From contig NZ_RQPI01000001.1 in the NCBI RefSeq assembly GCF_003854965.1, positions 744,001 through 808,000 of the forward strand: 64,000 nucleotides of DNA, in the 5' to 3' direction. The notes beneath the pieces were generated by a model, which searched no databases, was not told where the DNA came from, and worked only from the letters and a program-made list of their open reading frames with translations. The position numbers and the translations under genes were made by a program. This stretch comes from Paenibacillus rhizophilus (GTDB lineage: Bacteria > Bacillota > Bacilli > Paenibacillales > Paenibacillaceae). Shown piece after piece: positions 25,801-32,558 of the stretch (position 1 is its first letter; every line of letters starts with the position of its first letter).

Positions 25801-27636
25801 ATTGAGCGTTATGTATACGATGCCGTCGGCAATCTGCTCGCCATGCAGCATCGCGGCAGTAATCCGGCGCACCCGGGATGGACCCGGAGCTTTAACTATC
25901 AGGAGCAGAGTCTCCTGGAGGAAGACAAAGTAAGCAACCGGCTGATCAGCACGGCTACCGGTGCATCAGCGGAGCTTTACAAGTACGAAGGCTCGGCCGG
26001 AATGCGCGGAAATATGACCTCCATGCCCCATTTGCCCTTCTTGCGATGGAATGAGCTGGATCAGCTTCGGGCAACATCAAGGCAGGCGGTATCGGAAGCA
26101 AGCGGTGCCACGCCGGAAATCACGTGGTATACGTACGATGCCGGCGGTCAGCGGGTGCGGAAGGTGACAGAACGGTATGCCGCTCCCGGAGTGCAGCCAA
26201 CCCGGTGGAAGGAGCGCATTTACCTGGGTCCTTTTGAAATTTACCGTGAATTCGCGGGGGATGGGCGCATGATTGAGTTTGAGCGTGAATCCATGCATAT
26301 CATGGATGGCAAACAGCGAATGGCCTTGGTCGAAACGCGCACGGAAGGTCAGGAGGATCTGCCCGCCCGGCTTATCCGTTACCAAATCGGGAATCATCTG
26401 GGCTCCGCCCATCTGGAGCTGGATCATTCGGGGCAAATCATCTCCTATGAAGAGTTTACGCCATACGGAAGCACATCCTTTCAATCGGTCCGAAGCCAGA
26501 ACGAGGCGCCCAAGCGGTACCGGTATACTGGAAAAGAGCGGGACGAAGAGAACGGGCTCCAGTATCATGGCTCAAGATATTATGCCACCTGGCTGGGACG
26601 CTGGATCAGCTGCGATCCGAAGCTGTTGATCGACGGACCCAATTTGTACCGGTACGTATCGTCCAATCCGGTCAAGCTGATCGATCCAAACGGGACCAAC
26701 GAGCTGAAGCCCCCGAATGTGAACATCGGGTTTCTGGGCGATCCGATCAATCAGAAGATGGGGGATTTATGGAGCAAGGCCGCCAACGAGGTGTTGGGAA
26801 AGGAGTTCCAGGGTAAAGCCCCGAACGAACTGATGAAGTTGTTCCGCGACAAAGTGGAGCATTTGAAGAATACGAAAGGCATGGGCTCCAACCGGCAGCA
26901 GGGAACGGCGATCAATTACGCCCGTGAGACCTATTCCAAGGTTCGAACCGTCTTCGGGAAGCTGGCGAAGGAAGCCGGCGTTGCGATGGACGGCGTGCAG
27001 GTTCACCATTTTGGAGGCGGCTTGGCAGAGATGCCTCATGATGCGCTGGATGCGAGCGGTTTGATTATGACGACAGGCCAGGCGGGAGTTAAAGGTACCG
27101 GTCATTTCCGTTTGCACGAGCTGGAGGCCAAATTTGCGGATATGTATAAGAAATTAATGCAAAACAAAGGCTTGGCCGCCAAAATGGGTTCAGCCATAGA
27201 GAAAGGCACAGAAGCTTTGAAGCCCGTGGCGGGGCTTGTCGCTAAGACGGGAAGTGTACTCAAAAAAGGAGCCGAGGCGCTGGAGCCGCTGGCGAAGGTC
27301 GCATCCAAAGCTGGCAAAGTGATGCCTGTCATCGGCGCGGCGTTTATTGCCGGCGACGCCTATGCAGCCACAACAGCCAAAACTGGCGGCGAACGATTCC
27401 AGAAGAGCGCCGATACCCTGGCTGGACTGGCTGGATTTGCCGGACCTGTCGGCATGGCCTTCTCGGCAGGCTATGGCGCAGGCGGATTGATCAACGACGG
27501 ACTGCAAGCGGTTGGCGCGGATCTATCCAAGGGACTGTCCGCTATTGACGAGACGGCTTCCAAGCTGTGGACCGATCCGTCCAAATCCGCCCACACGCAG
27601 ACTATCGGCTGGAAGATGGCGGAGTTATTCGAATAG
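19849..27636 (+). CDS. Tc toxin TcB-TcC fusion with variable C-terminal toxin domain
   Basis: A 2595-residue protein; the ATG has AGGAGAGGAGAG upstream. Residues about 40-330 are an SpvB domain (FSIPVYTSPGRAG, GLGWQLNLPSI). Residues about 500-720 hold FG-GAP/VCBS repeats (LLDLDGNGRLEAV, FVDLDGDGHADLLLM, LADISGDGLADLV, LADIDGSGLTDIL), followed by TcdB middle domains. From about 1500 the sequence is TcC-like, with YD/RHS repeats and the RHS core (YTGKERDEENGLQYHGSRYYATWLGRW) ending at LIDPNG (residue 2282). TcB and TcC form a cocoon that autocleaves and holds the toxic C-terminus. Here B and C are one chain, whereas in Photorhabdus they are separate genes. Residues 2283-2595 are the variable tip, described separately. 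Confidence 0.93.
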   Translation: MSGLSPTPGSAPASSTPKPSGGGLQAPAISMPKGGGAIRGIGEKFTVNPATGTASFSIPVYTSPGRAGFEPDLKLAYSSGSGNGIFGLGWQLNLPSITRKTDKGLPQYNDAEDSDVFLLSGAEDLVPLKEPPEGAAATNGDYRIRYYRPRTEGLFTRIEQWTRLSSGQVHWRTISRDNITAIYGQTPASRIAEPGTEHRIYSWLISESYDSRGNAIVYEYVEEDSRNVDLTLVSELNRERGAARYLKRVKYGNRTSRHIEPDLSKTDWLFKVIFDYDEGHLVELGPASPGLGEQRMVVASGTPERAWSARPDVTSSYRAGFEIRTYRRCRRILMFHRFDELGPEPCLVRSTTFDYNDISASATGSPLSPEEELSHPGSTRFGSILCAVTQSGYIRGEGTGERETTAEGHTYLCKSLPPIELEYSQAVIQDELRELPESSLENLPAGLSGAYQWVDLEGEGVSGILTEQASGWFYKPNEGEGRFGPLMKVASKPALGELAGGRLQLLDLDGNGRLEAVAFSGPTPGYHERAESGEWSGFQPFLQLPNIRWDDPNLHFVDLDGDGHADLLLMDDDVFTWSPSLAKKGFGAAKPIYSDPDQDSDPRLVTADGTKSVFLADISGDGLADLVRIRNGEICYWPNLGYGRFGAKITMADSPWFDHPDAFRPDRLRLADIDGSGLTDILYLGQNDIHVYYNQSGNGWIGPRAITGLPSVHSQAFVSVIDLLGNGTSCLVWSSTLESSMGRPISYIDLTGGQKPQLLVRTANNLGAETRIHYASSTKFYLTDQREGKPWVTKLPFPVHVVEKVETFDRISGNRFATRYAYRHGYFDGEEREFRGFGLVEQWDSEAYGSLEGKADFFPEGTNESYDSHVPPVLTRSWYHTGAYLDRYRLSAYFAEHEYYREPATTEAGAVLLLLEASVLPDGLSPEEEREACRALKGMLLRQEVYALDGTDKESHPYTVTEHNYTVKLLQARQGDHSAIFVSHPREQISFHYERNPQDPRTLHSIVMETDDFGNETKLAVVSYGRRQPDPELATRDQIEQSKITVVLTENLYTTPVTGANDYRAPLPSETRSYELTGLQLRSVQLRFQLADLESAWAGAVPIDYEADSGSSPDALTRRLIEHVKTLYRRDDLAGPLPAGQLQALALPYGSYRLAFTPGLLEAVYGGRAEEAMLLDEGRYVRLEGESGFWIPPEQVFYSPQPSDAPAAELTYAAEHFFLPQRFRDPLHREGRSAETIIRYDRYDLLVTETCDPLGSLMTVGLRHADPAIEPVPSGDDYRVLKPAFVMDPNRNCSAVVYDALGMVSGSAVMGKPEDQPSQGDTLEGFETELTHAEALMQLKSPLAAPHAVLQKATSRIIYDWFAYMRTKDQSVPEPPVVYTLSRVTHDSDLAAGEQTGLHYSFLYSDGFGREIQKKIQAEPGQVPLRDPASGHILTASGQPVLSAEAVLPRWVGSGWTVYNNKGKPVRQFEPFFTDTHSFDHDIQIGVSPINFYDPAGRFAAVLHPDRTWKKDVYGPWKQTSWDGSDTLLLEPANDSDAGDYFRRLPEMEYLPTWYGQRAEGLLGPDEQETAVKASVHANTPGACYFDSLGRAFLTVEHNRCKRSDAPPDAPTDEEFFESRTVYDIEGNIREVIDAAGRTVMRSAYDMLGTTISELSMEAGERWTLYDAGKRPVSTWSSGGVQSRTVYDVLGRAIETYHSVGDSPPVMTGRIVYGESMPEPELNNQRGKKVLSYDQAGLLTNDEYDFKGNLLRSRRELAAEYKTTLNWASDVLLEADSYETRTRYDALNRATQITAPDSSIIRPSYNEANLLNAVEANLRGEEQEGERIWTSFVANIDYNAKGQRTRISYGNGVQSLLEYDLFTFRLIRMRTIRDKLIFPEDCPQPSRPDWPGCELQHLHYTYDPVGNIMSIRDGAQQALFFLNRRVEPSSRYTYDALNRLVEAAGREHLGQIGGSPAGPTAPDAMSEFHTRLAHPSDGNAMGTYIERYVYDAVGNLLAMQHRGSNPAHPGWTRSFNYQEQSLLEEDKVSNRLISTATGASAELYKYEGSAGMRGNMTSMPHLPFLRWNELDQLRATSRQAVSEASGATPEITWYTYDAGGQRVRKVTERYAAPGVQPTRWKERIYLGPFEIYREFAGDGRMIEFERESMHIMDGKQRMALVETRTEGQEDLPARLIRYQIGNHLGSAHLELDHSGQIISYEEFTPYGSTSFQSVRSQNEAPKRYRYTGKERDEENGLQYHGSRYYATWLGRWISCDPKLLIDGPNLYRYVSSNPVKLIDPNGTNELKPPNVNIGFLGDPINQKMGDLWSKAANEVLGKEFQGKAPNELMKLFRDKVEHLKNTKGMGSNRQQGTAINYARETYSKVRTVFGKLAKEAGVAMDGVQVHHFGGGLAEMPHDALDASGLIMTTGQAGVKGTGHFRLHELEAKFADMYKKLMQNKGLAAKMGSAIEKGTEALKPVAGLVAKTGSVLKKGAEALEPLAKVASKAGKVMPVIGAAFIAGDAYAATTAKTGGERFQKSADTLAGLAGFAGPVGMAFSAGYGAGGLINDGLQAVGADLSKGLSAIDETASKLWTDPSKSAHTQTIGWKMAELFE
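26695..27636 (+). other. Hypervariable toxin tip of TcC (residues 2283-2595)
   Basis: This 313-residue region begins directly after the RHS core motif LIDPNG, where TcC proteins are cleaved and the carried enzyme starts. Its middle has V-Q-V-H2386-H2387-F-G-G-G and, about 30 residues on, G-H2419-F-R-L-H2423-E, a spacing reminiscent of HH-type HNH/endonuclease VII folds in polymorphic toxins. The last ~110 residues contain Ala/Gly-rich amphipathic or hydrophobic helices (VMPVIGAAFIAGDAYAA, LAGFAGPVGMAFSAGYGAGG). I do not recognise a named toxin family; nuclease activity is a guess from the histidine pattern. Confidence 0.5.
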
Positions 27637-27666
27637 AGGAGTATCGTCATAAACCAGATAAACCAA

Positions 27667-27697
27667 AGAAATCCGCGCTCAGCGCGGATTTCTTTTT
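27667..27697 (+). terminator. Terminator after the Tc toxin operon
   Basis: AGAAATCCGCGC (27667-27678) pairs perfectly with GCGCGGATTTCT (27682-27693) around a 3-base loop, followed by TTTT. Confidence 0.9.
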
Positions 27698-27760
27698 GAA
27701 AGATAAGAATTTACAGTTTCACGGTCGTACATGGCCTAATAGAGGAGGGTGGAAGTTTAA

Positions 27761-28687
27761 TTAACTCATTGACCGTTTCGTTTCCACATAAAGCACCTGG
27801 ATAAATTTTTTCGTGTTGATCCGCACCTGGGATTGGGAAGGCTCCACCTCATTTTGCAGCTCCAGCATCCGTTTACGGATTTCAGTGAAATCGAAAAATT
27901 TCGAAGCATAATTCTCGAATTTCGGATGCGAGTAATCGGTTAAGCCGAGAGAGGCCACATGAGTAAGCGTTTGAAAAATAGCCCGGCGCACCCGCTGCTC
28001 CGAGGCCTTGATTTCCTTGTTCAGCTCAGCGGGGGACGCCCGGTGGCCGAGTTTTTTTGCGGCGATGCTTGTAAAAATATCTTTAAGTGAAGGGAATGCA
28101 AAGGAAGAATCACCCGTTTCCGAATCAAGCTGATACAGAACCTCCAGCATCTCTAATACGTCTTTGCTTCCCGCTTCCCCGATCATTCCCAGTTCAGACA
28201 GCATAAAATGGCCGGATGTCACGATTTTGTTCTCTGCATCCGATGTCCGCTGGTTCTTTGGCGAATTCGCGATCTGCAAGCCTTGAATCGTTCTCTGGAT
28301 ATCGCTCATCGACTTTTGCAGCCGCAGATGATCCATTACTTTACGTATGACCTCCAGAATCTCCAGACGGTTAATCGGTTTGGTGATATAATATTGGACC
28401 CCAAGCGAGTAGGCCTCGCCAATCATATCCTTCGATTCAATTTGGGAGAGCATAATGATTTTGCCGCTGAAATCCTGCCCAATTGCCCGAACCGTCTGGA
28501 TTCCATCCCGAATCGGCATCAATAGATCAATCATCAGAATATCGACTTTCTTCAGTTCAAGCAGATCATGACTTAGATTTGAGCCGTCTTCCAGTTCGCC
28601 GACAACTTCACCGATTCCGAAGTCTTCAATGATGTCAGCCAACATGGAACGAACTCCCTCATCGTCATCTACGATAAAAAATCGCAT
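27761..28687 (-). CDS. glnL: GlnL/YcbB-type response regulator
   Basis: A 308-residue regulator starting at the ATG at 28687, four bases after the kinase stop, with AAGGATG overlapping that stop. The receiver domain (1-120) has D-D-D-E-G, the phospho-acceptor region ILMIDLLMPIRDG and Lys in YITKPI. The long C-terminal half (about 160-300) is not a standard OmpR or LuxR DNA-binding domain but the YcbB type. This is the family of B. subtilis GlnL, which with GlnK responds to glutamine. Together with the upstream kinase and the divergent symporter gene carrying a GlnL-type site, it probably controls uptake of an amino acid or dicarboxylate. Confidence 0.85.
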   Translation of the reverse strand: MRFFIVDDDEGVRSMLADIIEDFGIGEVVGELEDGSNLSHDLLELKKVDILMIDLLMPIRDGIQTVRAIGQDFSGKIIMLSQIESKDMIGEAYSLGVQYYITKPINRLEILEVIRKVMDHLRLQKSMSDIQRTIQGLQIANSPKNQRTSDAENKIVTSGHFMLSELGMIGEAGSKDVLEMLEVLYQLDSETGDSSFAFPSLKDIFTSIAAKKLGHRASPAELNKEIKASEQRVRRAIFQTLTHVASLGLTDYSHPKFENYASKFFDFTEIRKRMLELQNEVEPSQSQVRINTKKFIQVLYVETKRSMS

Positions 28688-28691
28688 GCTG

Positions 28692-29975
28692 TCATCCTTT
28701 CTGGGTTAACGGATCGATCGGAAGCAGCAGAGTAAATACCGTTTCTCCGCTTTCCGGGTCATCCTGCAATTCAATATTCCCCTGAAGCTCCTCTACGACC
28801 TCACGGATATAATACAATCCCATTCCTGTTGAGGGTTTTCCTGAAATATCATACTTTGACGTGTATCCCGGTGTAAAGACCAGCTTCTTCTTTCTGTCTT
28901 GGATACCCGGTCCGTTATCGCGGACTTGAATGTGAATCCTGTCGTCCGTACGGTTTATCGAAATGGCAATAGTCCCTTCCTTGGAAATGGCTTCTACCGC
29001 ATTGGCCGCCAGATTGTTCATTAAAGATAACAGGGTGTACACATGCAGGGGAGGAAACGTATCGTTCACCTTGATGTTAAATTGAATCGTTTTGCCTAAA
29101 GCTGCCGCGTATTTGTCATTCGTCCGGACAATGAGCCGCGCGATGTCCAGAGGTTCCATATAGTCAGACGGCCCTTCGTCCGAGATCAGCTTGGAAAGTC
29201 CGGCATGGATTCGCTGGTTATCTTTTTTGATCTCATGGACCTGCCCCGAGAGGCTGAGCGCTTTCCGCGCCAATGGGTCCAGCTCGTCCAGGGAATGAAC
29301 TTGCTGCAATTTACGGTACAATTCATAGCAATCTCTCGTTATATCTTCCGCAAATTGCATCGTTTTTCTAAGCTGGACCGACTCTTCATATAAATTCGAC
29401 ACGAGCAGAAGAATACGTTCCTTTTCTTTGCGCTGCTGCTCTTCGGCGAAGACCGACTGGCGCAATTGAATGAGATTGAAGAAACCGAGCACAAAAAAAC
29501 TGCGAATGACCGCGATGACCAGCAGCTTGCCTAATACTGCTAAATTGATCTGGTCCATTTCATTAGCATGACGAACGGAGAACTCAACCAGATTGGCAAA
29601 GATTTCGGTGAAGATGCTTAGAACCCCGACCCGCACCGGCCGGTAAGGAAGCTGGTTTAACTGAAGGAGCTGGAATAATGCCGCATACGCCAGGTAATAA
29701 AAGAACGCCGGAAAATGCTTCAGATACAGCGTTTCGATGGAAACATCCGCCGGAATCAAGGAATCCAAAAAGACACGGAAGGCGACAACGGCAATGCCAA
29801 CCAGGAATCCGGATAAGGCAGGGGGGATTCTTTGAATCCATAACAGGAAAAAGAAAAATATGGGAATACCTAAGCTCACGCGAAATTCATCTTGAAAAGG
29901 AAAGAATTTTAATTCGCCGGCCAGTGGTACCGCAATAAGCATAAGGACGAACGCAGCGATATTGGTTTTCAACAC
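28692..29975 (-). CDS. glnK: GlnK/YcbA-type sensor histidine kinase
   Basis: A 427-residue kinase starting at a GTG with GGAAG upstream. The N-terminal ~190 residues carry about six hydrophobic helices with short loops (a membrane-embedded sensor rather than a large outer domain). A coiled-coil linker follows (EEQQRKEKERILLLVSNLYEESVQLRK), then an atypical dimerisation region and a HATPase domain with N-box LAANAVEAI, G1 DNGPGI and G2 STGMGLYYI. The layout matches YcbA/GlnK of B. subtilis. The canonical H-E-L-R-T-P box is absent; H-E-I-K-K-D near residue 240 is the likely acceptor site. It is co-transcribed with the response regulator and divergent from the symporter. Confidence 0.85.
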   Translation of the reverse strand: MLKTNIAAFVLMLIAVPLAGELKFFPFQDEFRVSLGIPIFFFFLLWIQRIPPALSGFLVGIAVVAFRVFLDSLIPADVSIETLYLKHFPAFFYYLAYAALFQLLQLNQLPYRPVRVGVLSIFTEIFANLVEFSVRHANEMDQINLAVLGKLLVIAVIRSFFVLGFFNLIQLRQSVFAEEQQRKEKERILLLVSNLYEESVQLRKTMQFAEDITRDCYELYRKLQQVHSLDELDPLARKALSLSGQVHEIKKDNQRIHAGLSKLISDEGPSDYMEPLDIARLIVRTNDKYAAALGKTIQFNIKVNDTFPPLHVYTLLSLMNNLAANAVEAISKEGTIAISINRTDDRIHIQVRDNGPGIQDRKKKLVFTPGYTSKYDISGKPSTGMGLYYIREVVEELQGNIELQDDPESGETVFTLLLPIDPLTQKG

Positions 29976-30092
29976 GAAACACTTCCAAATCTGTAAGAAT
30001 GATATTTGTAGGATGGTTCATATTGTAGCATCAAATGGGCCGCTTTTATGCAGTTTTCTAACATGTCAGTTTAAATCACATGATTATAATTT

Positions 30093-30159
30093 TTTTGTCC
30101 ATTTTTGTAGATTTCAGTAGATGCCGGTTTACGATGTAAACACTAATGTGACCTATAAT
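30093..30159 (+). promoter_or_regulatory. GlnL-type direct repeat and promoter of the symporter gene
   Basis: TTTTGT-CCAT-TTTTGT (30093-30108) is an exact match to the TTTTGT-N4-TTTTGT direct repeat reported, from memory, for B. subtilis GlnL. A palindrome TTTAC-GAT-GTAAA lies at 30128-30140 and a perfect TATAAT -10 at 30154-30159, 32 bases before the symporter ATG. The -35 is poor, as expected for an activator-dependent promoter. Confidence 0.7.
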
Positions 30160-30190
30160 AACATCTTGAAGAATTAAGGAGTGTGATTCG

Positions 30191-31465
30191 ATGAAAAGAA
30201 TAGGACTGGCCTGGCAAATACTGATCGGACTCGCTTTAGGGATTGCGGCGGGCGCATTGTTTTACGGAAATCCCTCAATTGAAAAATTTCTTCAGCCCAT
30301 TGGCGATATCTTTATCCGGCTGATCAAAATGATCGTCGTTCCCATTGTTGTATCTTCGCTTATTGTCGGCGTGGCGGGAACCGGGAGCGTCAAGCAGCTC
30401 GGTAAATTGGGCGGCAAAACTATTCTCTATTTTGAAATTGTAACGACCGTCGCCATCATCGTCGGACTGCTCGCAGCCAATTTGCTGAAGCCGGGAACGG
30501 GAGTGGACATGTCTCATCTGGCCAAAACCGATGTTCATAAATACATGAATTCCGCGGAAGCAGTGAGCAGCCACGGCTTTGCCGATACGTTTGTAAACAT
30601 CGTTCCAAGCAATATTGTCGATGCCCTCGCAAGAGGGGACATGCTGGCGATCATCTTTTTCTCCGTCATGTTCGGTCTTGGTGTTGCTGCTATCGGAGAT
30701 AAGGGTAAGCCGGTGCTCCAGTTTTTCCACGGGGTCATGGAGGCCATGTTCCAGCTCACGAATCAAATTATGAAATTTGCACCGTTTGGCGTCTTTGCAT
30801 TAATCGGAGTTACGGTTTCGAAATTCGGGATTGCTTCCCTTATCCCTTTGGGCAAGCTGGTGTTCGTGGTCTACTTATCCATGGCGTTCTTTGTGATCGT
30901 GGTACTCGGCCTCATCGCCAAACTGTGCGGGACCAGCATTTTTGCCATCGTCAAGCTGTTGAAGGATGAGCTGATTCTTGCCTATTCGACCGCAAGCTCC
31001 GAGACCGTCATGCCGAAAATCATCGAGAAAATGGAAAAGTTCGGTTGTCCCAAAGCGATTACCTCTTTCGTCGTTCCCACCGGCTATTCATTTAATCTGG
31101 ACGGATCTACGTTGTATCAGGCGCTTGCGGCGCTGTTCATTGCGCAAATGTACGGAATCGACCTGCCGCTGACCGCTCAAATTACTTTGATGCTCGTATT
31201 GATGGTCACCTCCAAAGGAATCGCGGGCGTACCGGGCGTCTCGTTTGTGGTCCTGCTGGCAACGCTTGGGTCTGTGGGGATTCCGCCCGAAGGACTGGCC
31301 TTTATTGCCGGAATCGACCGGATTTTGGATATGGCGCGAACCGTCGTGAATGTGCTGGGCAACAGCCTGGCCACCGTGGTTATTTCCAAATGGGAAGGTA
31401 AATTTGACGCCGAGCGAGCGAAGAAGTATTTGAAGTCCAGACAATCCGCCCAAGACGCCGCCTAA
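30191..31465 (+). CDS. Dicarboxylate/amino acid:cation symporter (DAACS family)
   Basis: A 424-residue secondary transporter with AAGGAG upstream of its ATG. It has about eight hydrophobic helices and two re-entrant motifs, the serine-rich STASSETVMPK and the signature VVPTGYSFNLDGSTLYQ, both diagnostic of GltP/DctA/GltT transporters, plus the later G-I-A-G-V-P-G-V-S loop. These proteins carry glutamate, aspartate or C4-dicarboxylates with protons or sodium into the cell. The divergent GlnK/GlnL-like pair and the GlnL-type site indicate control by an amino acid signal, so glutamate/aspartate is the more likely substrate class, but the sequence does not settle this. Confidence 0.93.
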   Translation: MKRIGLAWQILIGLALGIAAGALFYGNPSIEKFLQPIGDIFIRLIKMIVVPIVVSSLIVGVAGTGSVKQLGKLGGKTILYFEIVTTVAIIVGLLAANLLKPGTGVDMSHLAKTDVHKYMNSAEAVSSHGFADTFVNIVPSNIVDALARGDMLAIIFFSVMFGLGVAAIGDKGKPVLQFFHGVMEAMFQLTNQIMKFAPFGVFALIGVTVSKFGIASLIPLGKLVFVVYLSMAFFVIVVLGLIAKLCGTSIFAIVKLLKDELILAYSTASSETVMPKIIEKMEKFGCPKAITSFVVPTGYSFNLDGSTLYQALAALFIAQMYGIDLPLTAQITLMLVLMVTSKGIAGVPGVSFVVLLATLGSVGIPPEGLAFIAGIDRILDMARTVVNVLGNSLATVVISKWEGKFDAERAKKYLKSRQSAQDAA

Positions 31466-31491
31466 ACTGAAAAAGGTAAAGGAGAAGCGTG

Positions 31492-31536
31492 ATGAGTCCA
31501 CAAATCGAGGCGTCGAAATGGAGAGGATGGATATAG
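31492..31536 (+). CDS. Possible 14-aa leader ORF overlapping the next gene
   Basis: ATG at 31492 follows AAAGGAG at good spacing and reads 14 codons (MSPQIEASKWRGWI) to a TAG at 31536, overlapping the start of the next gene in another frame. This is the best ribosome site in the 52-base gap, so it may be a coupling peptide; alternatively the true start of the next gene was frameshifted. Confidence 0.35.
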   Translation: MSPQIEASKWRGWI

Positions 31537-32501
31537 CTAACGGAATGCTTCGGTTAAAATGGAGGGTGCCCACGTTAAAAATCGGGCTGAGGACACTCAA
31601 AACGGCGGTTGGTGTCAGCCTCTCCGTCATGGTGTCCCAGCTATTGCAGCTGCAGTATTTTTCTTCGTCTGGCATCCTTACGCTATTGTGCATTCAGAAA
31701 TCACGCCGTAAATCCATACAAGCGGCGGTGAGCCGTTTTTTCGCTTGTATTATTGGCATGTTTTTCGCGACAGGAGTCTTTTTCATCTTTGGGTATTTTC
31801 CCTATTCGTTTCTGATTCTGATGCTGCTCTTTATCCCGTTATGCGTCCGGCTTCGGATTCAGGAGGGGATTGCCAGCAGCTCGGTCATCGTGATGCACGT
31901 CTATATGCATAAGGAAGCGTCGCTTGCGTTTTTTGCCAACGAGTTTCTCGTGATTCTGGTAGGCCTCGGCACATCGCTGATCATCAACGCATATATGCCG
32001 AACATCGAGCGGCAGCTGAATCGCTGCAAGGAAGAGGTCGAGCTGCTGTTCCAGGCTCAATTGCAGGAAATCGCCGCTTATTTAAAGGATGGGAACAGGC
32101 CTTGTGATGTCAAAGCCATGCAGCGGCTTTCGGATGTGTTCAAGAGGGCCAAGTCTCTGGTGCTGCTCTATAACGAAAACCATATTCTTGGCAAGGACGA
32201 ATTGTATTCTCCCTATTTTGAGAAGAGAGAACAGCAGTACGAGGCACTGGCCCGGATGATGCCTTACGTATCCCGGATTACCGTTCAGATGGAGCAGCGG
32301 GAGAGAATCGGCGAATTCCTGCTCACTCTGAGCAATAGTCTCCTCCAGTCCGGATGGAGTCCGGGTCTACATGAGGATTTATGTAAAATAAGACAGTATC
32401 ACAAGCTTCTTCCCATGCCGGAGTCCCGTAAGGAATTTGAGGACCGTGCAAGCTTGTTCGTCGTAGCCAATGAGTTGGAGCTTTTCCTAAAAGCCATTTA
32501 G
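31518..32501 (+). CDS. Aromatic acid exporter family (ArAE_1/DUF939-like) membrane protein
   Basis: A 327-residue protein. The ATG at 31518 has GAGG seven bases upstream; an in-frame ATG at 31527 is possible. The first ~150 residues have four to five hydrophobic helices, starting with IGLRTLKTAVGVSLSVMVSQLL, the typical ArAE_1 opening, and an RRKSIQAAVSR loop. The remaining ~170 residues are a soluble, mostly helical cytoplasmic domain. Related proteins (FUSC superfamily) are proposed to export aromatic carboxylic acids. It lies 52 bases after the symporter without a clear terminator between, so read-through is possible. The substrate is unknown. Confidence 0.75.
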   Translation: MERMDIANGMLRLKWRVPTLKIGLRTLKTAVGVSLSVMVSQLLQLQYFSSSGILTLLCIQKSRRKSIQAAVSRFFACIIGMFFATGVFFIFGYFPYSFLILMLLFIPLCVRLRIQEGIASSSVIVMHVYMHKEASLAFFANEFLVILVGLGTSLIINAYMPNIERQLNRCKEEVELLFQAQLQEIAAYLKDGNRPCDVKAMQRLSDVFKRAKSLVLLYNENHILGKDELYSPYFEKREQQYEALARMMPYVSRITVQMEQRERIGEFLLTLSNSLLQSGWSPGLHEDLCKIRQYHKLLPMPESRKEFEDRASLFVVANELELFLKAI

Positions 32502-32558
32502 TATTATTGTTAGAGGCATGTCTGTGTCCCGGGTTTCCGGCATAGGCATGTCTTTTTA

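Noticed and set aside
27637..27760. Possible immunity gene after the TcB-TcC fusion
   Set aside because: Only about 120 bases with a terminator; no start with ribosome site and no frame of useful length. Tc toxins act on eukaryotes and do not need immunity proteins.
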